Part shown: positions 22,201-27,496 of the stretch, in pieces
Layout: every line of letters starts with the position of its first letter
Position numbering within the stretch: position 1 is the stretch's first letter
Assembly: GCA_964358205.1 (NCBI GenBank)
Contig: CAYHNZ010000001.1
Coordinates: 1-64,000, forward strand
Direction: 5' to 3'
DNA from: JANLIQ01 sp964358205
GTDB lineage: Bacteria; Patescibacteriota; UBA1384; 2-12-FULL-50-11
DNA: 64,000 bases
Translations under genes and position numbers: made by a program
The notes under the pieces: model-generated
Seen by the model: only the letters and a program-made list of their open reading frames with translations
What the model was told of the DNA's origin: nothing
Database searches by the model: none

Positions 22201-22203
22201 TAA
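10210..22203 (+). CDS. Giant exported surface protein with autotransporter-type beta-strand repeats
   Basis: 3997 residues. Basic N-terminus, then one hydrophobic segment at about 34-56 (signal anchor or long signal peptide ending VSA). Residues 60-400 form a non-repetitive region with Ig-like strands. From about 431 (WDGSSSANWSDGANWS) come dozens of passenger-associated repeats, recognisable as GTLTLSG-N-TYTG-TT-V-GTL units, up to about residue 3450. A 190-residue module around FRGASLGATPAANVATI and GTDMVTYG is duplicated around FRGTSLGSTPAANISTL and GTDMVTH (nt about 13070-13660 and 15890-16480). An Fn3-like domain starts at PNAPTSLAQKR (about 3603). A C-terminal beta domain (about 3830-3997) ends ATVYLIVTGTF. 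No outer-membrane beta barrel is present, so it is not a type V autotransporter. Probably a long adhesive fibre; gene order suggests cooperation with the next two genes. Confidence 0.85.
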   Translation: MAPQIQRARRRFDGVYQATRGKILCEYNLHPVRFFSVFFSVVVLLGVIAFFKPVSASIGLHLDQRELQNKYPNFWTLAEQKKISPSSDKYFIGDEPVVPSSSPVVLAVASDSTNIEVTADSAHEDIGQNPNQFTKSVSVEQVERGTKISQKETDGQAGLYRIKAQDRVTGAVTAEETIAWGVLAFNPDYSIYPTDTSATLAMAVLDDRGKMICDASLTIEITDPNGNKKILSTENELVLVNNACLIYGPTSEPDYIANYQTGTEGDYQVTIKARVGSGVRTLHDKFSVKDNQPFYLQRVGATRTFPNAEYVYKLNFQPKVDGQYQLTETVPAEFIISDTSAKITEVGDVKKLVWQVDAKAKADQTLMFGYKGPLKSPHLYTFGPAEVSYVADARSSSITQSQQSASRKLQAESWTEPRAWQIASDAPSTVNWDGSSSANWSDGANWSTNAIPQAGDNLVFPAGAANKSNSNDLGENMLFNSITFNDSGYTLAGNTIIVGQGLNGITDAVVSGGNTISLNLRVDVTRWLTVTNSGETLTISGTIAGVGGITKEGQGKLVLSGANTYGGVTKINGGDISARSNTALGTIATGTEVVGEAALELQGTIAIGREPLTLRGYGESSGGALKNVSDSNSFDGLITIAGIAEIQSDSGTLTLNGGVTGAAIPLVLDGAGNITFAKAPVANTSGLITKNGAGTLTYNFPNTYTGLTTVNAGTLTYGVDNAILSGGITVNGGTVDIATFSDMVGTVTLGTLAGGSGIITGSTGVLSSASYVVYVGTISAIIAGDGGTLAKSTPGTVTLTRPNLFSGATTVTVGTLKIQDSLALGVIDGITTVSAGATLQVDGTGLSIPEFITISGVGLLNQGVIWNSTGSNTVTGLVTMAAASTIKADVSTTITYATNGFTGAFGLTVNGDGDTTISGPIATTSGTLSKNGPGTLTLTAFNPYTGATTINTGTLTLNSNGAITMSASIAINSNGKLIADNSSVVTDRIGDAVAVSMNGGSWDFYGSSSTNTLATAGTLTMTGGKNAITVFAGTGGYTIMRFASFSRTAGARGLFRGASLGATPAANVATILFTTAPTLLGDDGVAGTSAVSIMQGVFGDNSTSGTGTDMVTYGRGNNNGLRLLNGAGFSNEYTTNFLTTNANIKISSATAAITSQINSLILDSGASITNPGSAQTITFMSGNILNLEASGSIAGANTTLAAGAVEFSISTPQSLTISSLITTTGGLTKGGTGTLTFSTAKTYTGLTSVNDGTLIYGINDAISSGAVTVNDATLDIATFTDTVGAVVVQGGTITGTSGVLTATSYDLRAATINAILAGSGTLTVVNTNERTDAVTTLSRDNTFTGSIALTSGVLKLGGAGGGSNTPLGTTAAGITMTSGAMLDLNGYTLVTSEAISATGTGIALQGAIINSSASTVTYNGVITQTAAARIGANYGKIIIGTGGITGTFNLTLGGFGDIDVTSAITISTGTITKDGFGIYTPSSASSTYTGLTTVSAGTLKLGVSGGATNTPLGTNAGGVTVTAGATLDMNGFSLATVADTLTINGTGSGTGDFAAGALVNSSGTGVTYVGAIVLGSATTVKSNSGTITLTTGGITGAFALTLGGTASSTISGVIATAAGTIIKIDTGTWTLSSVNTYTGAATIYQGTIKNGIAAAAGGGPLGTAAGATTIFSGGVLDMNGFSLSALAEGLTINGFGIESGGAMVNNSGSGVTYLGTRALGSDTRTTNSGAGLLTLSGIQSGAFESRYGGAGNITISVAIAATASSFWKDGAGTVILSAANGHTGVTTVAAGTLQYGILNTLAAGAVVVNGGTLNIVSFSDTVGAVTLVDGMISGTTGILTATGYTFESGTISGIIAGAVAVNKYTAGTVVISGVETISSTLTIHAGTIEISGSGSAVGVTAITINLGATLTLDNSTTAVASRLLDTIVLTMNGGNFNYKGNTASTAAETIGQLLFSSGHNTVTVTPGAGGSTTLTAATNPGINRTAGATVLFRGTSLGSTPAANISTLKFTTAPIVVGGGGGTGTTTISIIKGAYGDNSLTGTGTDMVTHNVGNTNGLRLLNGPGFSGEYAANLGTASANVKLTGDTAATTTNTNSIVLNGGGVTNASVTLPIAATALAGNILIATAHNIAGANTVLGITTFELNVLANAASTVSATVGTATTGSLTLSGSGNVTFSAANPYTGTTFINNATYTYGVANAISSGAATVIGGTYNLNGNSDTIGALNATGGTIATGAGTLTLGGTVTTVANANVTSIITGNLALGANRIFNVGDGLVDNDLVVSATVTGAFTVTKSTGTGVLVLSATDSTYSGSTTISTGTFRFGSGGSGANGPLGTTAAATIISSGASLDLNGYSLATAEGLTISGTGVGANGAIMNTSSAAATYQGLIILGAAATITSNYGDITISNTGSMTGTGFALTLRGAGNGSIATQVNTSTGGSRVKNGLGTWTVSGDGGYTGVTTITLGVLKLGAAGGATNTPLGTTGTNTTIASGAMLDLNGFTLGTAEPLSIQGTGIANAGAITTSSGIATSYSGAITIATASRITNYGNGTFSLSGAIAGGAVALTTVNAPGTITQTSASVWSGTTSSLTKEGWGTTILAGQNSITGSMTVSSGTLQLGANGGAANTPTGTIAGGVIVSAGAVFDLSTFVLGGASTWEPLTLNGSGIKNGGALISAATSGNNFGVVTYGSSARVVNNASGTITFVGAPTGTFNYVFGGTGPITITGVMPAVAITITKYDSGILLLNGAHLSTGLIRINGGTVRYGVANAILVNAVTIAGGTLDINGQTDAVGAIILMSGTITNGGAAATLTGTAYTFYGGAITAVLAGTAIAMAKNTGATLTINQALTNTGTLTINAGTVQYLASNVVANTAAVIVAGGTLDIGAQTDTVAAVTLTSGAITGSTGILTGTSYAVASGTISAILAGAVTLAKTTAGTVTLSGVNTYSGVTTISGGVLSVGTIGNGGVAGNLGAAPAAASNIVSNTGTGTLQYTGTTSSTDRSITTTAAITLNLDITNPAAALTISGTTTVTTAPFTKVGPGTLILSGTNGHTGLTTVLAGTLKEGVASALSTGALTVTNGTFDLNNFSDSVGTTTLTNGGQMIDSGGTTAVLTSTATYALQSGKISARLGSAVAAGISKTTTDRVILSGDNTFTSTSIALSAGALNLQSNNALGAAGTTLTTTITSGAALETQNNITIPSTKPITANLGGVNNSGAIRNIADANTIQANIVLGVTNTRVNSDSGTLTFPTVSGNTNNLIVGGAGNTTVTGIISTTSGTLTKDGAGTLTLQGNNSYTGLTTISAGVVNVRHAAGLGTIAAGTSVAAGAALQIQGIVTVGAETLTLNGTGVASDGALRNITNNNTYQGNITLNTTSSIGSDANTLTLSGTITGGASIGLTKVGAGEVSASNTVTVGGDLTISAGTLTASSNTITVSGNWSNSGTFTAGASTVVLNGGATQTLSGTMTTTSAFNNLTVTNAFGTNASDCERTSFVASIDFDAAATVTTNLVFTTASTRVEFNSGSTYAFTNINWNGQASGTKIYFRNSDASGTWLLKVTGTQTAVSFINVSRSDASVVGGNAIVANDGTNTDCTNNTNWTFPSSNTAPNAPTSLAQKRTTDVALATGDWTNETSVKFTATASDTDNPDTLKLCIEAIAIASNFTNTDTGCGSLTAYSGTPITVTVTLSGLVTSTEYKWQARIKDTADAASAWSDYAANGSSRDFGVDTTACTTATVYDGSSAGVDADFNDSSLTALSGNWDAFTCTVSGLQKYEYSIGVTAGGTTIKGWTDNSTTASVTAGSLILHTNELYFINIRATDNASNVSSVVSSNGQQVLPSLSFTMGSNTISFTNLNSTNNRLDTKTVSLTTSTNAFGGYIIRQYAGGLLTDGTNTIPMFSAGSYAAPASWGTGFCSGTTCGYGYTSNDTTIQGSNLFSSGTLYAPFSQTPSGDIVADHTAAVDGTSGAVSNESFTITHKVAVTALQAAKTYQATVYLIVTGTF

Positions 22204-22276
22204 TAACCAACGAAGCGACGCAAATCAACTCTAGCTTGACAGTTGCCAAAGAAAATAATTACAGTAAAGTTACAGC

Positions 22277-23374
22277 ATGAGGGGAACAACGCTGCGACGT
22301 TTCGGAATATATTTATCAATCACAGTTCTTTTAGTCGCCTTTAGCCCAATTCAGGATACGGCTTTGGCGGCGGCCATTAGTACTGCTTCCGACACAATGT
22401 CCACCATCAAGCAGAGCGTTAACGCTGACCACACCATTCAGTTCATCACTCCTACTGGTGTCGCGGCCGGCGAAACTATTACTTACGCCTTCCCAACCGG
22501 TTTTACCCTGCTGGCCGAAGCGGTTAATAACTTTGACTTTGCCGTCAGTGCCGCTGGCTCGTGTGCCAGCTTTACCGATAAAGCTCTGGCCCTAACCGCT
22601 TCTGGTGCAACCTGGGGGTTAGACGTCACCAGCCAAACCATCACCGTTACATCGGGAACAGATACCATCGCTGCTGGTCGTTGCGTGCAGCTAGAAGCTG
22701 GCACAGTTGCCACCGACGGCACCACTGGTGCGGCTAACACCATTGTCAACCAGACGGCGGTCCAAAATACCACCGACGCCAAAATAGTAATTGATGGTAG
22801 TATGGTCGATACCGGTACGATTGCCGTCGAAATTGTGACCGACAACACCTTGGCGGTCACTGCCACCGTTGACCCAAGCATTACTTGTGCCGTCGATGGT
22901 AACATCGCCCAATTTGGGACGTTTGTGACCAGCACGGTTGACACCGCCAGTCAAACGCCGATCTGGACCATTAGCACTAACGCCAACACTGGCTACAACT
23001 TGTCGGTTAAATCGGCCGGCAATGCCACCAACGCTGGACTATATAGTTCCTCTGCCGCCTATGTAATCAAGTCGGCTGACGGTTCTGAAAACTCAACGGC
23101 TGACTTAAGCGTGGCCGCGACGATCGGTTATGGTATGCAGGCAAGCAAAGCGAACGGCGACGCCGGCTCCGCCGCGTCCACTATTTCATCGCCTTACACG
23201 TCAACTAGCGATACGGTTGGTCGCTTACAGCTCACTGCGCAAACCGTCTCGTCAGCCGGTGGGCCAGTTTCCAACGCCACCGTTACCACGACACTTAAAG
23301 CCAAAGTCACTGGTTTAGTGCCACCCGGCGCCTACGTTGATACCCTTACTTACGTTTGCAGCGGAATCTATTAA
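22277..23374 (+). CDS. Exported protein with WxL-like C-terminal beta domain
   Basis: 365 residues with a signal peptide (basic MRGTTLRRF, hydrophobic core to about residue 25, cleavage near ALAAAIS). The middle is Ala/Thr/Val-rich beta sandwich. The C-terminal part from about 200 (DPSITCAVDG, WTISTNANTGYNLSV) resembles the C-terminal domain of the giant upstream protein and ends with the strand DTLTYVCSGIY. Two Cys (SITC and YVC) could form a disulfide linking first and last strands. The layout recalls WxL and spore-coat-U-like surface domains but the W-x-L motifs are not clearly present, so the family is only suggested. Gene 73 nt after the giant ORF and overlapping the next gene's possible early start; probably one transcription unit. 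Confidence 0.7.
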   Translation: MRGTTLRRFGIYLSITVLLVAFSPIQDTALAAAISTASDTMSTIKQSVNADHTIQFITPTGVAAGETITYAFPTGFTLLAEAVNNFDFAVSAAGSCASFTDKALALTASGATWGLDVTSQTITVTSGTDTIAAGRCVQLEAGTVATDGTTGAANTIVNQTAVQNTTDAKIVIDGSMVDTGTIAVEIVTDNTLAVTATVDPSITCAVDGNIAQFGTFVTSTVDTASQTPIWTISTNANTGYNLSVKSAGNATNAGLYSSSAAYVIKSADGSENSTADLSVAATIGYGMQASKANGDAGSAASTISSPYTSTSDTVGRLQLTAQTVSSAGGPVSNATVTTTLKAKVTGLVPPGAYVDTLTYVCSGIY

Positions 23375-23378
23375 TCTG

Positions 23379-24389
23379 ATGAGGCAGCGTCTCCACCTGC
23401 TTACCAAACTCTTTTTGGCTCTTTTGGTGGGTGGCGTTATTTTTATTTCGGCTACTCGGGCACAAACTGACACCGGCATTACTTTCGGTATAACGATTGC
23501 GCCAGTTATAGACGAATTTAGCTCTGAATCGGGAACAACAACGTCGCGAACAATCAAGATTACTAATCCCATTCAGGAGGTGGTCACCCTTTATCCACAA
23601 GCGCTTAATATTTACTCCGATAACGACAAGGGTCAGCCAAAATTTTACAGCCTGAACGAACGTAACTCGCGCTACTCTGTTTCCGACTGGATTACATTCT
23701 CCAAGCCGTTAATAAGGATTGCGCCAGGTGAAGTTGAAGAATTTGCCTACAAGCTAACCGTCCCCAAGGATGCCGAGCCCGGTGGCCATTACGGTGCGGT
23801 GCTGTTTTCAACCAAACCGCCAGTTGTCCAAACACCAGACCCTAAAAATAGTCAAGTCAGCGTGGTTGGTCTAATCGGCACGCTCGTACTGCACACGGTT
23901 CCTGGAGCGGTCGTTCAGAAAGCAACTCTAACTAATTACTCTGCGCCAACAATTTTAATCCGGGCACCAGCCAATTTTTCACTAACTTTCCAGAACACCG
24001 GTAATGTTCATATTAAACCAGTTGGCGAGATAAAGGTTCGCAATCTTTTTGGGGAAGTAACGACCAGCCTGAAGGTCAACGACGGCGGCGGTAGCGTTCT
24101 GCCGGAAAGCACTCGAAAATATGAAACCAGCTGGAAATTTAACTGGCAGCAGATCGGTAAATTTACCGCCTCTGCCGTCGTTACTTTTGGTACACCCGAG
24201 CAGCAAATAATCTCTGTTAGAACCTTTTACATCATTCCAGTTTGGTCGCTAGTGTTATCTGGCCTGATTATATTAATAATTATTTGGTTGATTTTCCGGC
24301 GCCAACGCCGAGCGAAAACTATGCCACCGCCACCAACCTCACCACCGTCACCACCGGAACCAAAACGACCAGGATTTGCGATGCGCTAA
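23379..24389 (+). CDS. Membrane-anchored DUF916/WxL-interacting-like protein
   Basis: 336 residues. Signal peptide (LTKLFLALLVGGVIFISAT) then an Ig-like region starting FGITIAPVIDEFSSESGTT, with IKITNP and the FAYKLTVPKDAEPGGHYGAV stretch characteristic of DUF916-type (WxL protein peptidoglycan/host-binding domain) proteins. A second beta domain follows (FQNTGNVHIKPVGEI), then one C-terminal transmembrane helix (about 288-310) and a basic Pro-rich cytoplasmic tail. In Firmicutes such proteins bind WxL-domain proteins and anchor them at the surface; a matching role for the two upstream proteins is inference. The ATG 23379 is preferred over TTG 23337, which would add 14 residues overlapping the preceding gene. 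The stop abuts the stop of the opposing gene. Confidence 0.75.
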   Translation: MRQRLHLLTKLFLALLVGGVIFISATRAQTDTGITFGITIAPVIDEFSSESGTTTSRTIKITNPIQEVVTLYPQALNIYSDNDKGQPKFYSLNERNSRYSVSDWITFSKPLIRIAPGEVEEFAYKLTVPKDAEPGGHYGAVLFSTKPPVVQTPDPKNSQVSVVGLIGTLVLHTVPGAVVQKATLTNYSAPTILIRAPANFSLTFQNTGNVHIKPVGEIKVRNLFGEVTTSLKVNDGGGSVLPESTRKYETSWKFNWQQIGKFTASAVVTFGTPEQQIISVRTFYIIPVWSLVLSGLIILIIIWLIFRRQRRAKTMPPPPTSPPSPPEPKRPGFAMR

Positions 24390-24779
24390 TTAAATAAACC
24401 AACGGCTAACGATTCTCCAGATCCGTTTTAATAGAGCGGGAATTGGTCGCTCGTCGCGTTGATAAACCAAGCCGGGTTTGGAAAAATTAAGACTGGACTT
24501 GATTGACTGATATTGCTCGATAATTGATTGCGAATAAGGAACTTCTTTACCGTCGACTTCGCCCAACACTACTCGAGGTCGAGTTTCCTCGGCGGTATTG
24601 CTAATGATTTTTTGGATAGTCAAATTTTGATCGACCACAATTATTCGCTGGGGCAGAACTGTTGCAACTACTGTGATTGTGCTTGAGGTGGTTTCGGTCG
24701 CCAACAGTAGTGCGTTAGCCAGTAGCACCGTCAATAAGGTGATGAGGCCGTAGCTAATTAGGTTGAGACTCCTTTTCAT
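24390..24779 (-). CDS. Small single-pass exported/membrane protein, unrecognised
   Basis: 129 residues. One hydrophobic N-terminal segment (LISYGLITLLTVLLANALLL) acts as signal anchor or signal peptide. A short beta-rich portion follows (STITVVATVLPQRIIVV), then a charged stretch. The C-terminal LLKRIWRIVSRWFI is an amphipathic, basic, Trp-rich helix that could lie on a membrane. I do not recognise a family. It is the last gene of a three-gene minus-strand operon, with its start 2 nt after the stop of the preceding gene, and it is tail-to-tail with the WxL-binding-like gene. The position suggests a surface-structure role. Confidence 0.6.
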   Translation of the reverse strand: MKRSLNLISYGLITLLTVLLANALLLATETTSSTITVVATVLPQRIIVVDQNLTIQKIISNTAEETRPRVVLGEVDGKEVPYSQSIIEQYQSIKSSLNFSKPGLVYQRDERPIPALLKRIWRIVSRWFI

Positions 24780-24781
24780 AG

Positions 24782-25228
24782 CTAAAATCTCACCACCTTA
24801 GCGTACACCAAATACCCGCTCGTGGAGTCATTTGGAAAGAATGGAAACATAATATAGAACCGATGATCGATAAAGAGGCGATACGGCCGTAAGCGTTTTA
24901 ACGACTGCTCGGGACTCTCATTGAGCACGCCAAGTGAAGACGCTCGTGAGATGCCAATGAAATTTGGTTGGGGTAAATCCTGACCGTTGCTGTAAGAAAC
25001 CGTCAGGTTATCTATCTGCTGATAATACAGTTTAAATTGCTTGGCTATCGTGGCTATCTTAGCCGAATCACCTTCAGTGAAAGCGGTAAAAATCTCTCTA
25101 TTGCCTATAAGTTTTTGATACCGAGAATTAGCGCGCTCGCTGGCCAAGAACCAACTACCGACAAGTAAAAGCAGAAAAATAGTACCCAATAAAACCCACC
25201 GATCACGAATTGATCGTTTCTTCGTCAT
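24782..25228 (-). CDS. Single-pass membrane protein with extracytoplasmic domain, unrecognised
   Basis: 148 residues: a basic N-terminus, one membrane helix (WVLLGTIFLLLLVGSWFL, about 11-28), and an outside domain of about 115 residues. The region NREIFTAFTEGDSAKIATIA resembles the helical start of Cache-type sensor domains, and the segment ending GYLVYAKVVRF is beta-rich, but the family is not certain. Its start overlaps the end of the Cache protein gene by 26 nt, indicating translational coupling. The two probably form one complex. Confidence 0.6.
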   Translation of the reverse strand: MTKKRSIRDRWVLLGTIFLLLLVGSWFLASERANSRYQKLIGNREIFTAFTEGDSAKIATIAKQFKLYYQQIDNLTVSYSNGQDLPQPNFIGISRASSLGVLNESPEQSLKRLRPYRLFIDHRFYIMFPFFPNDSTSGYLVYAKVVRF

Positions 25229-26240
25229 GTTTGCGGATTACCCAGTAGATAACGGCAATGGCCAGGATTGTTAACAACATTGAGCGGGTGCCGTTGCCGG
25301 TATTGATTCGATTCAGAGATGCGTCAAGCAGTTGCAACTCCTTGGTAGCTTCACTCTTTGGTAGATAGTAAATAATAAAAACGCCGCCACTATTGCCCAA
25401 ATCAACTCGACTGGCCTCTACAAATGTTTCAGTCCCTTCGAAATTGATTTCTTCATCACGGAAGGTTTGGGCGCCGGCTATCAGCGCCGCGACCGCTCGA
25501 TCCTCCTTAATATTAGTAGTTTTTGAGCGGACCCCATTGTTATCAAAGAGTATGTTGCCGTCGATATCCGTTACAACAGATTTAAATGTTGCGTAGTCAC
25601 TTTTTAGGGCGGCCGCTTGGAAATGATCATTGAGGGCGCTTAAACGGACGGCACTACAAACGATTGCTTGCAAATCTTGACCCTTTAAGAATGGGGCGCA
25701 ATAATTGATTGACGCCGCGCCGTCCTTGAGAGTGTAGTAAACTTTACTAGCCGACCCTCTTTTCGTTTCGATTATATTTTTATAATACGGCTGACTAGAG
25801 GCGTTCGTCCCCAACAGCTGTTTTAGGGGGTCACTATCAAGATTTACCGCGATCACTACGCCAGTTTTATCTAGCACAAACAGCCCACTCCCGATCCCAG
25901 TCACGTCATGTTGTTGGTCGATAATTTTCGCAAGCGCCACTTTGTCGCCGCCGATCACGGCCGTCACTGCCGGTCCGTAGTTAGTTAGACGAGAGGTGAT
26001 ATTGTAGACTTCGTTGAAGTAGTCGCTGACTACGGATACACTACCAGCGTGAAGAATATCCAATTCGGCCCAATATTTTTTCTCAAAGGCCTGTAAGTAA
26101 TGAGTTTTAATTTTCTGACCGGTGTAACTATTATTGAGATATGTAGAAAAACCGAAAATAATAACCGCTACTAAGACCACCCTCATAATTATCCGGTGGC
26201 GTTTTAGTAGTTTTTTCCCCTTCCAAACCATGATATTCAT
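25203..26240 (-). CDS. Membrane protein with double-Cache-like sensor domain and no output domain
   Basis: 345 residues from ATG 26240. Helix 1 (IIMRVVLVAVIIFGFSTYL) leads into an extracytoplasmic dCache-like domain with the typical GSGLFVLDKTGVVIAVNLD and SSQPYYKNIIETKRG segments that flank the ligand pocket in chemoreceptor and kinase sensors. A second membrane helix (SMLLTILAIAVIYWVI) near the C-terminus is followed by only about 10 residues, so no HAMP, kinase, GGDEF or MCP module exists. The frame is open to 26396 but that part crosses a tRNA remnant and is rejected. TGGTAAAGT just before 26240 is an extended -10 box. ATG 26231 is an alternative start. First gene of the operon. Confidence 0.7.
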   Translation of the reverse strand: MNIMVWKGKKLLKRHRIIMRVVLVAVIIFGFSTYLNNSYTGQKIKTHYLQAFEKKYWAELDILHAGSVSVVSDYFNEVYNITSRLTNYGPAVTAVIGGDKVALAKIIDQQHDVTGIGSGLFVLDKTGVVIAVNLDSDPLKQLLGTNASSQPYYKNIIETKRGSASKVYYTLKDGAASINYCAPFLKGQDLQAIVCSAVRLSALNDHFQAAALKSDYATFKSVVTDIDGNILFDNNGVRSKTTNIKEDRAVAALIAGAQTFRDEEINFEGTETFVEASRVDLGNSGGVFIIYYLPKSEATKELQLLDASLNRINTGNGTRSMLLTILAIAVIYWVIRKHDEETINS

Positions 26241-26333
26241 ATTCACTTTACCACATTGCCGGGTAGTATTTTCCTCACCCAAGAGACGGGTAATTGACTC
26301 TGGTTTATGATAAAATTGCAGAAGTATTTTCGC

Positions 26334-26390
26334 TCCGGGATCGGCTAAGGGCAGGCCTGCAGAATCTGGATCTGCCAACCTTGGCCCGCC
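26334..26390 (+). pseudogene. Truncated tRNA-Gln(CTG) 5' portion
   Basis: TCCGGGA (26334-26340), a D-arm (GGCTAAGGGCAGGCC), and an anticodon arm GCAGA-ATCTGGA-TCTGC with anticodon CTG match the intact tRNA-Gln at 26448. Homology stops inside the T-arm after CCTTGG, where CCCGCC-rich sequence begins. No T-loop or 3' acceptor strand follows, so it cannot form a tRNA. Confidence 0.75.
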
Positions 26391-26412
26391 CCGCACTTTA
26401 CAGTCGTTATGC

Positions 26413-26620
26413 TCCCGAGTCGTCTACTACGAACTGACACTTTCTGTTCCGGGATCGTCTAGCGGTAGGACTGCAGATTCTGGATCTGCCAACCTTGGTT
26501 CGAATCCAAGTCCCGGAACAAAGTGTGTCAGTGAGAAGCGAGTCCGCCAACAAGCGGACGACAATGGTAGGACGCTAGGTTCTGGTCCTAGTAACCGGGG
26601 TTCGAATCCCTGCTCGGGAA
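26413..26620 (+). tRNA. Outer tRNA-Gln(CTG) interrupted in the D-loop by an insert that contains another tRNA
   Basis: 5' exon: acceptor TCCCGAG (26413-26419), TC, and D-stem GTCTA (to 26426). 3' exon from about 26561: ATGGTAGGAC, anticodon arm CTAGG-TTCTGGT-CCTAG (anticodon CTG), TAAC, T-arm CGGGG-TTCGAAT-CCCTG, acceptor CTCGGGA (26613-26619) and A. All stems pair when the roughly 134-nt insert is removed. The insert holds a complete second tRNA-Gln flanked by the inverted pair CTGACACTTT / AAAGTGTGTCAG and a GTCCGC-CAACAA-GCGGAC hairpin. Bacteria lack the archaeal tRNA-splicing endonuclease and the insert is too short for a group I intron, so the mature form is uncertain; it may be a pseudogene. 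Confidence 0.6.
26448..26518 (+). tRNA. tRNA-Gln(CTG), intact, nested in another tRNA-Gln
   Basis: Acceptor TCCGGGA (26448-26454) pairs with TCCCGGA (26511-26517), discriminator A at 26518. D-arm GTCTAGCGGTAGGAC, anticodon arm GCAGA-TTCTGGA-TCTGC (anticodon CTG, reads CAG), T-arm CTTGG-TTCGAAT-CCAAG. CCA is not encoded. Flanking bases extend the acceptor helix (TGT/ACA). Confidence 0.9.
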
Positions 26621-26878
26621 CAGTTTAGGGTTGGTAACGATTGCCTCCTTTAACGATGAGCGTTGCTTCCTTTGCCAATCTTTTTGTGATGTACTACACT
26701 TAATGAAGGTACGATCAGGGAAATTAAATGTGGCAAATTGGCCTAATGACTCTTGCTCGGACAGCAATTTTCAAGTAGAGTGTGACTTGCACGTTAGGTT
26801 ATAGGCTGTTGCGGAGTTGAAAAGCAGAAAGGCTCTACTGCGGAGTGTTATTAGACTGGCTTGCCGGTATCGAACGCA
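26621..26878. other. Intergenic, no recognised feature
   Basis: AT-moderate sequence between the tRNA cluster and a minus-strand gene. I see no ORF, no clear hairpin with T-tract and no promoter of quality. It may contain the tRNA terminator but none is evident. Confidence 0.5.
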
Positions 26879-27355
26879 CTACGATGAAGGAATGTCGCCC
26901 TTCCAACTCCACAATAGCTCATAACCCTTGAGATAATTCTCGTCTCGTACCCGAAGGCAAGTGACAACGTAATTCATTTCTTCAATTACACCGTCCTCAA
27001 GGTCGGTCATTTTTGTTTCAATCGAGCAAAGGTACATAAATTTCCCAATCATTTTGAAGAAGCAAAGGCTGCCTCGCTTGCTGGTTTTATTAAGATAAAC
27101 TCGATCAGGGAAACGCACAATTTTAGCCATATTTTTCAAAACTACATCAAACTCCTCGGCAGGCTTTCGGTCGTATAGGTGTTTGATAACTCTGGTTGTA
27201 ATGTGCACTTTAGCGATAGTTAAATTGCAGCCTTGCCTGGTAGCGAGGGTCAAATTAGTAAGATAAAGAGTCAAATCGACAACAATGGCCTCTGGGTCTG
27301 TTCCTTCAATACGTTCCGAGAAGGCTTTATCGAGACTGCTTTCCATCTCGTCCAT
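26879..27355 (-). CDS. Hypothetical protein, possibly a small RelE/barnase-like nuclease-fold domain
   Basis: 158 residues, cytosolic. The N-terminal half is helical (MDEMESSLDKAF). The C-terminal half has the pattern NMAKIVRFPDRVYLNKTSKRG, then two strands (FKMIGKFMYLCSIETK) and VRDENYLKGYELLWSWKGD. This strand arrangement with a terminal YELLWSW resembles phage-associated barnase/EndoU/ColicinE5/RelE-like nuclease domains, but I cannot verify catalytic residues. No antitoxin partner is adjacent. The start ATG 27355 has no clear ribosome-binding site. Confidence 0.45.
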   Translation of the reverse strand: MDEMESSLDKAFSERIEGTDPEAIVVDLTLYLTNLTLATRQGCNLTIAKVHITTRVIKHLYDRKPAEEFDVVLKNMAKIVRFPDRVYLNKTSKRGSLCFFKMIGKFMYLCSIETKMTDLEDGVIEEMNYVVTCLRVRDENYLKGYELLWSWKGDIPSS

Positions 27356-27483
27356 AATAAGTCAAAAGTTGAACCCTGTCTTCAGGGCTGGCTGAAACAG
27401 CTCTAACTCCTGCTGAAACGAAAATTTGCTTCGTACGAGAAGCCAGCTCGGCGGATAGTTAGTACAAATCAATGAAATTACGT

Positions 27484-27496
27484 TAAGATAAAAACT
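27484..27496 (+). promoter_or_regulatory. -10 box of the dockerin-protein operon, leaderless arrangement
   Basis: TAAGAT at 27484-27489 is followed by 7 nt and ATG 27497. Upstream (27400-27460) lies a GC-rich hairpin region containing GCTTCGTACGAGAAGC. Confidence 0.5.

Noticed and set aside
10210..22203. Classical type V autotransporter
   Set aside because: No C-terminal beta-barrel; the C-terminus is a soluble beta domain like that of the next gene product.
26241..26396. Upstream extension of the Cache protein frame
   Set aside because: It reads through the truncated tRNA-Gln and the promoter; a signal anchor starts only after 26240.
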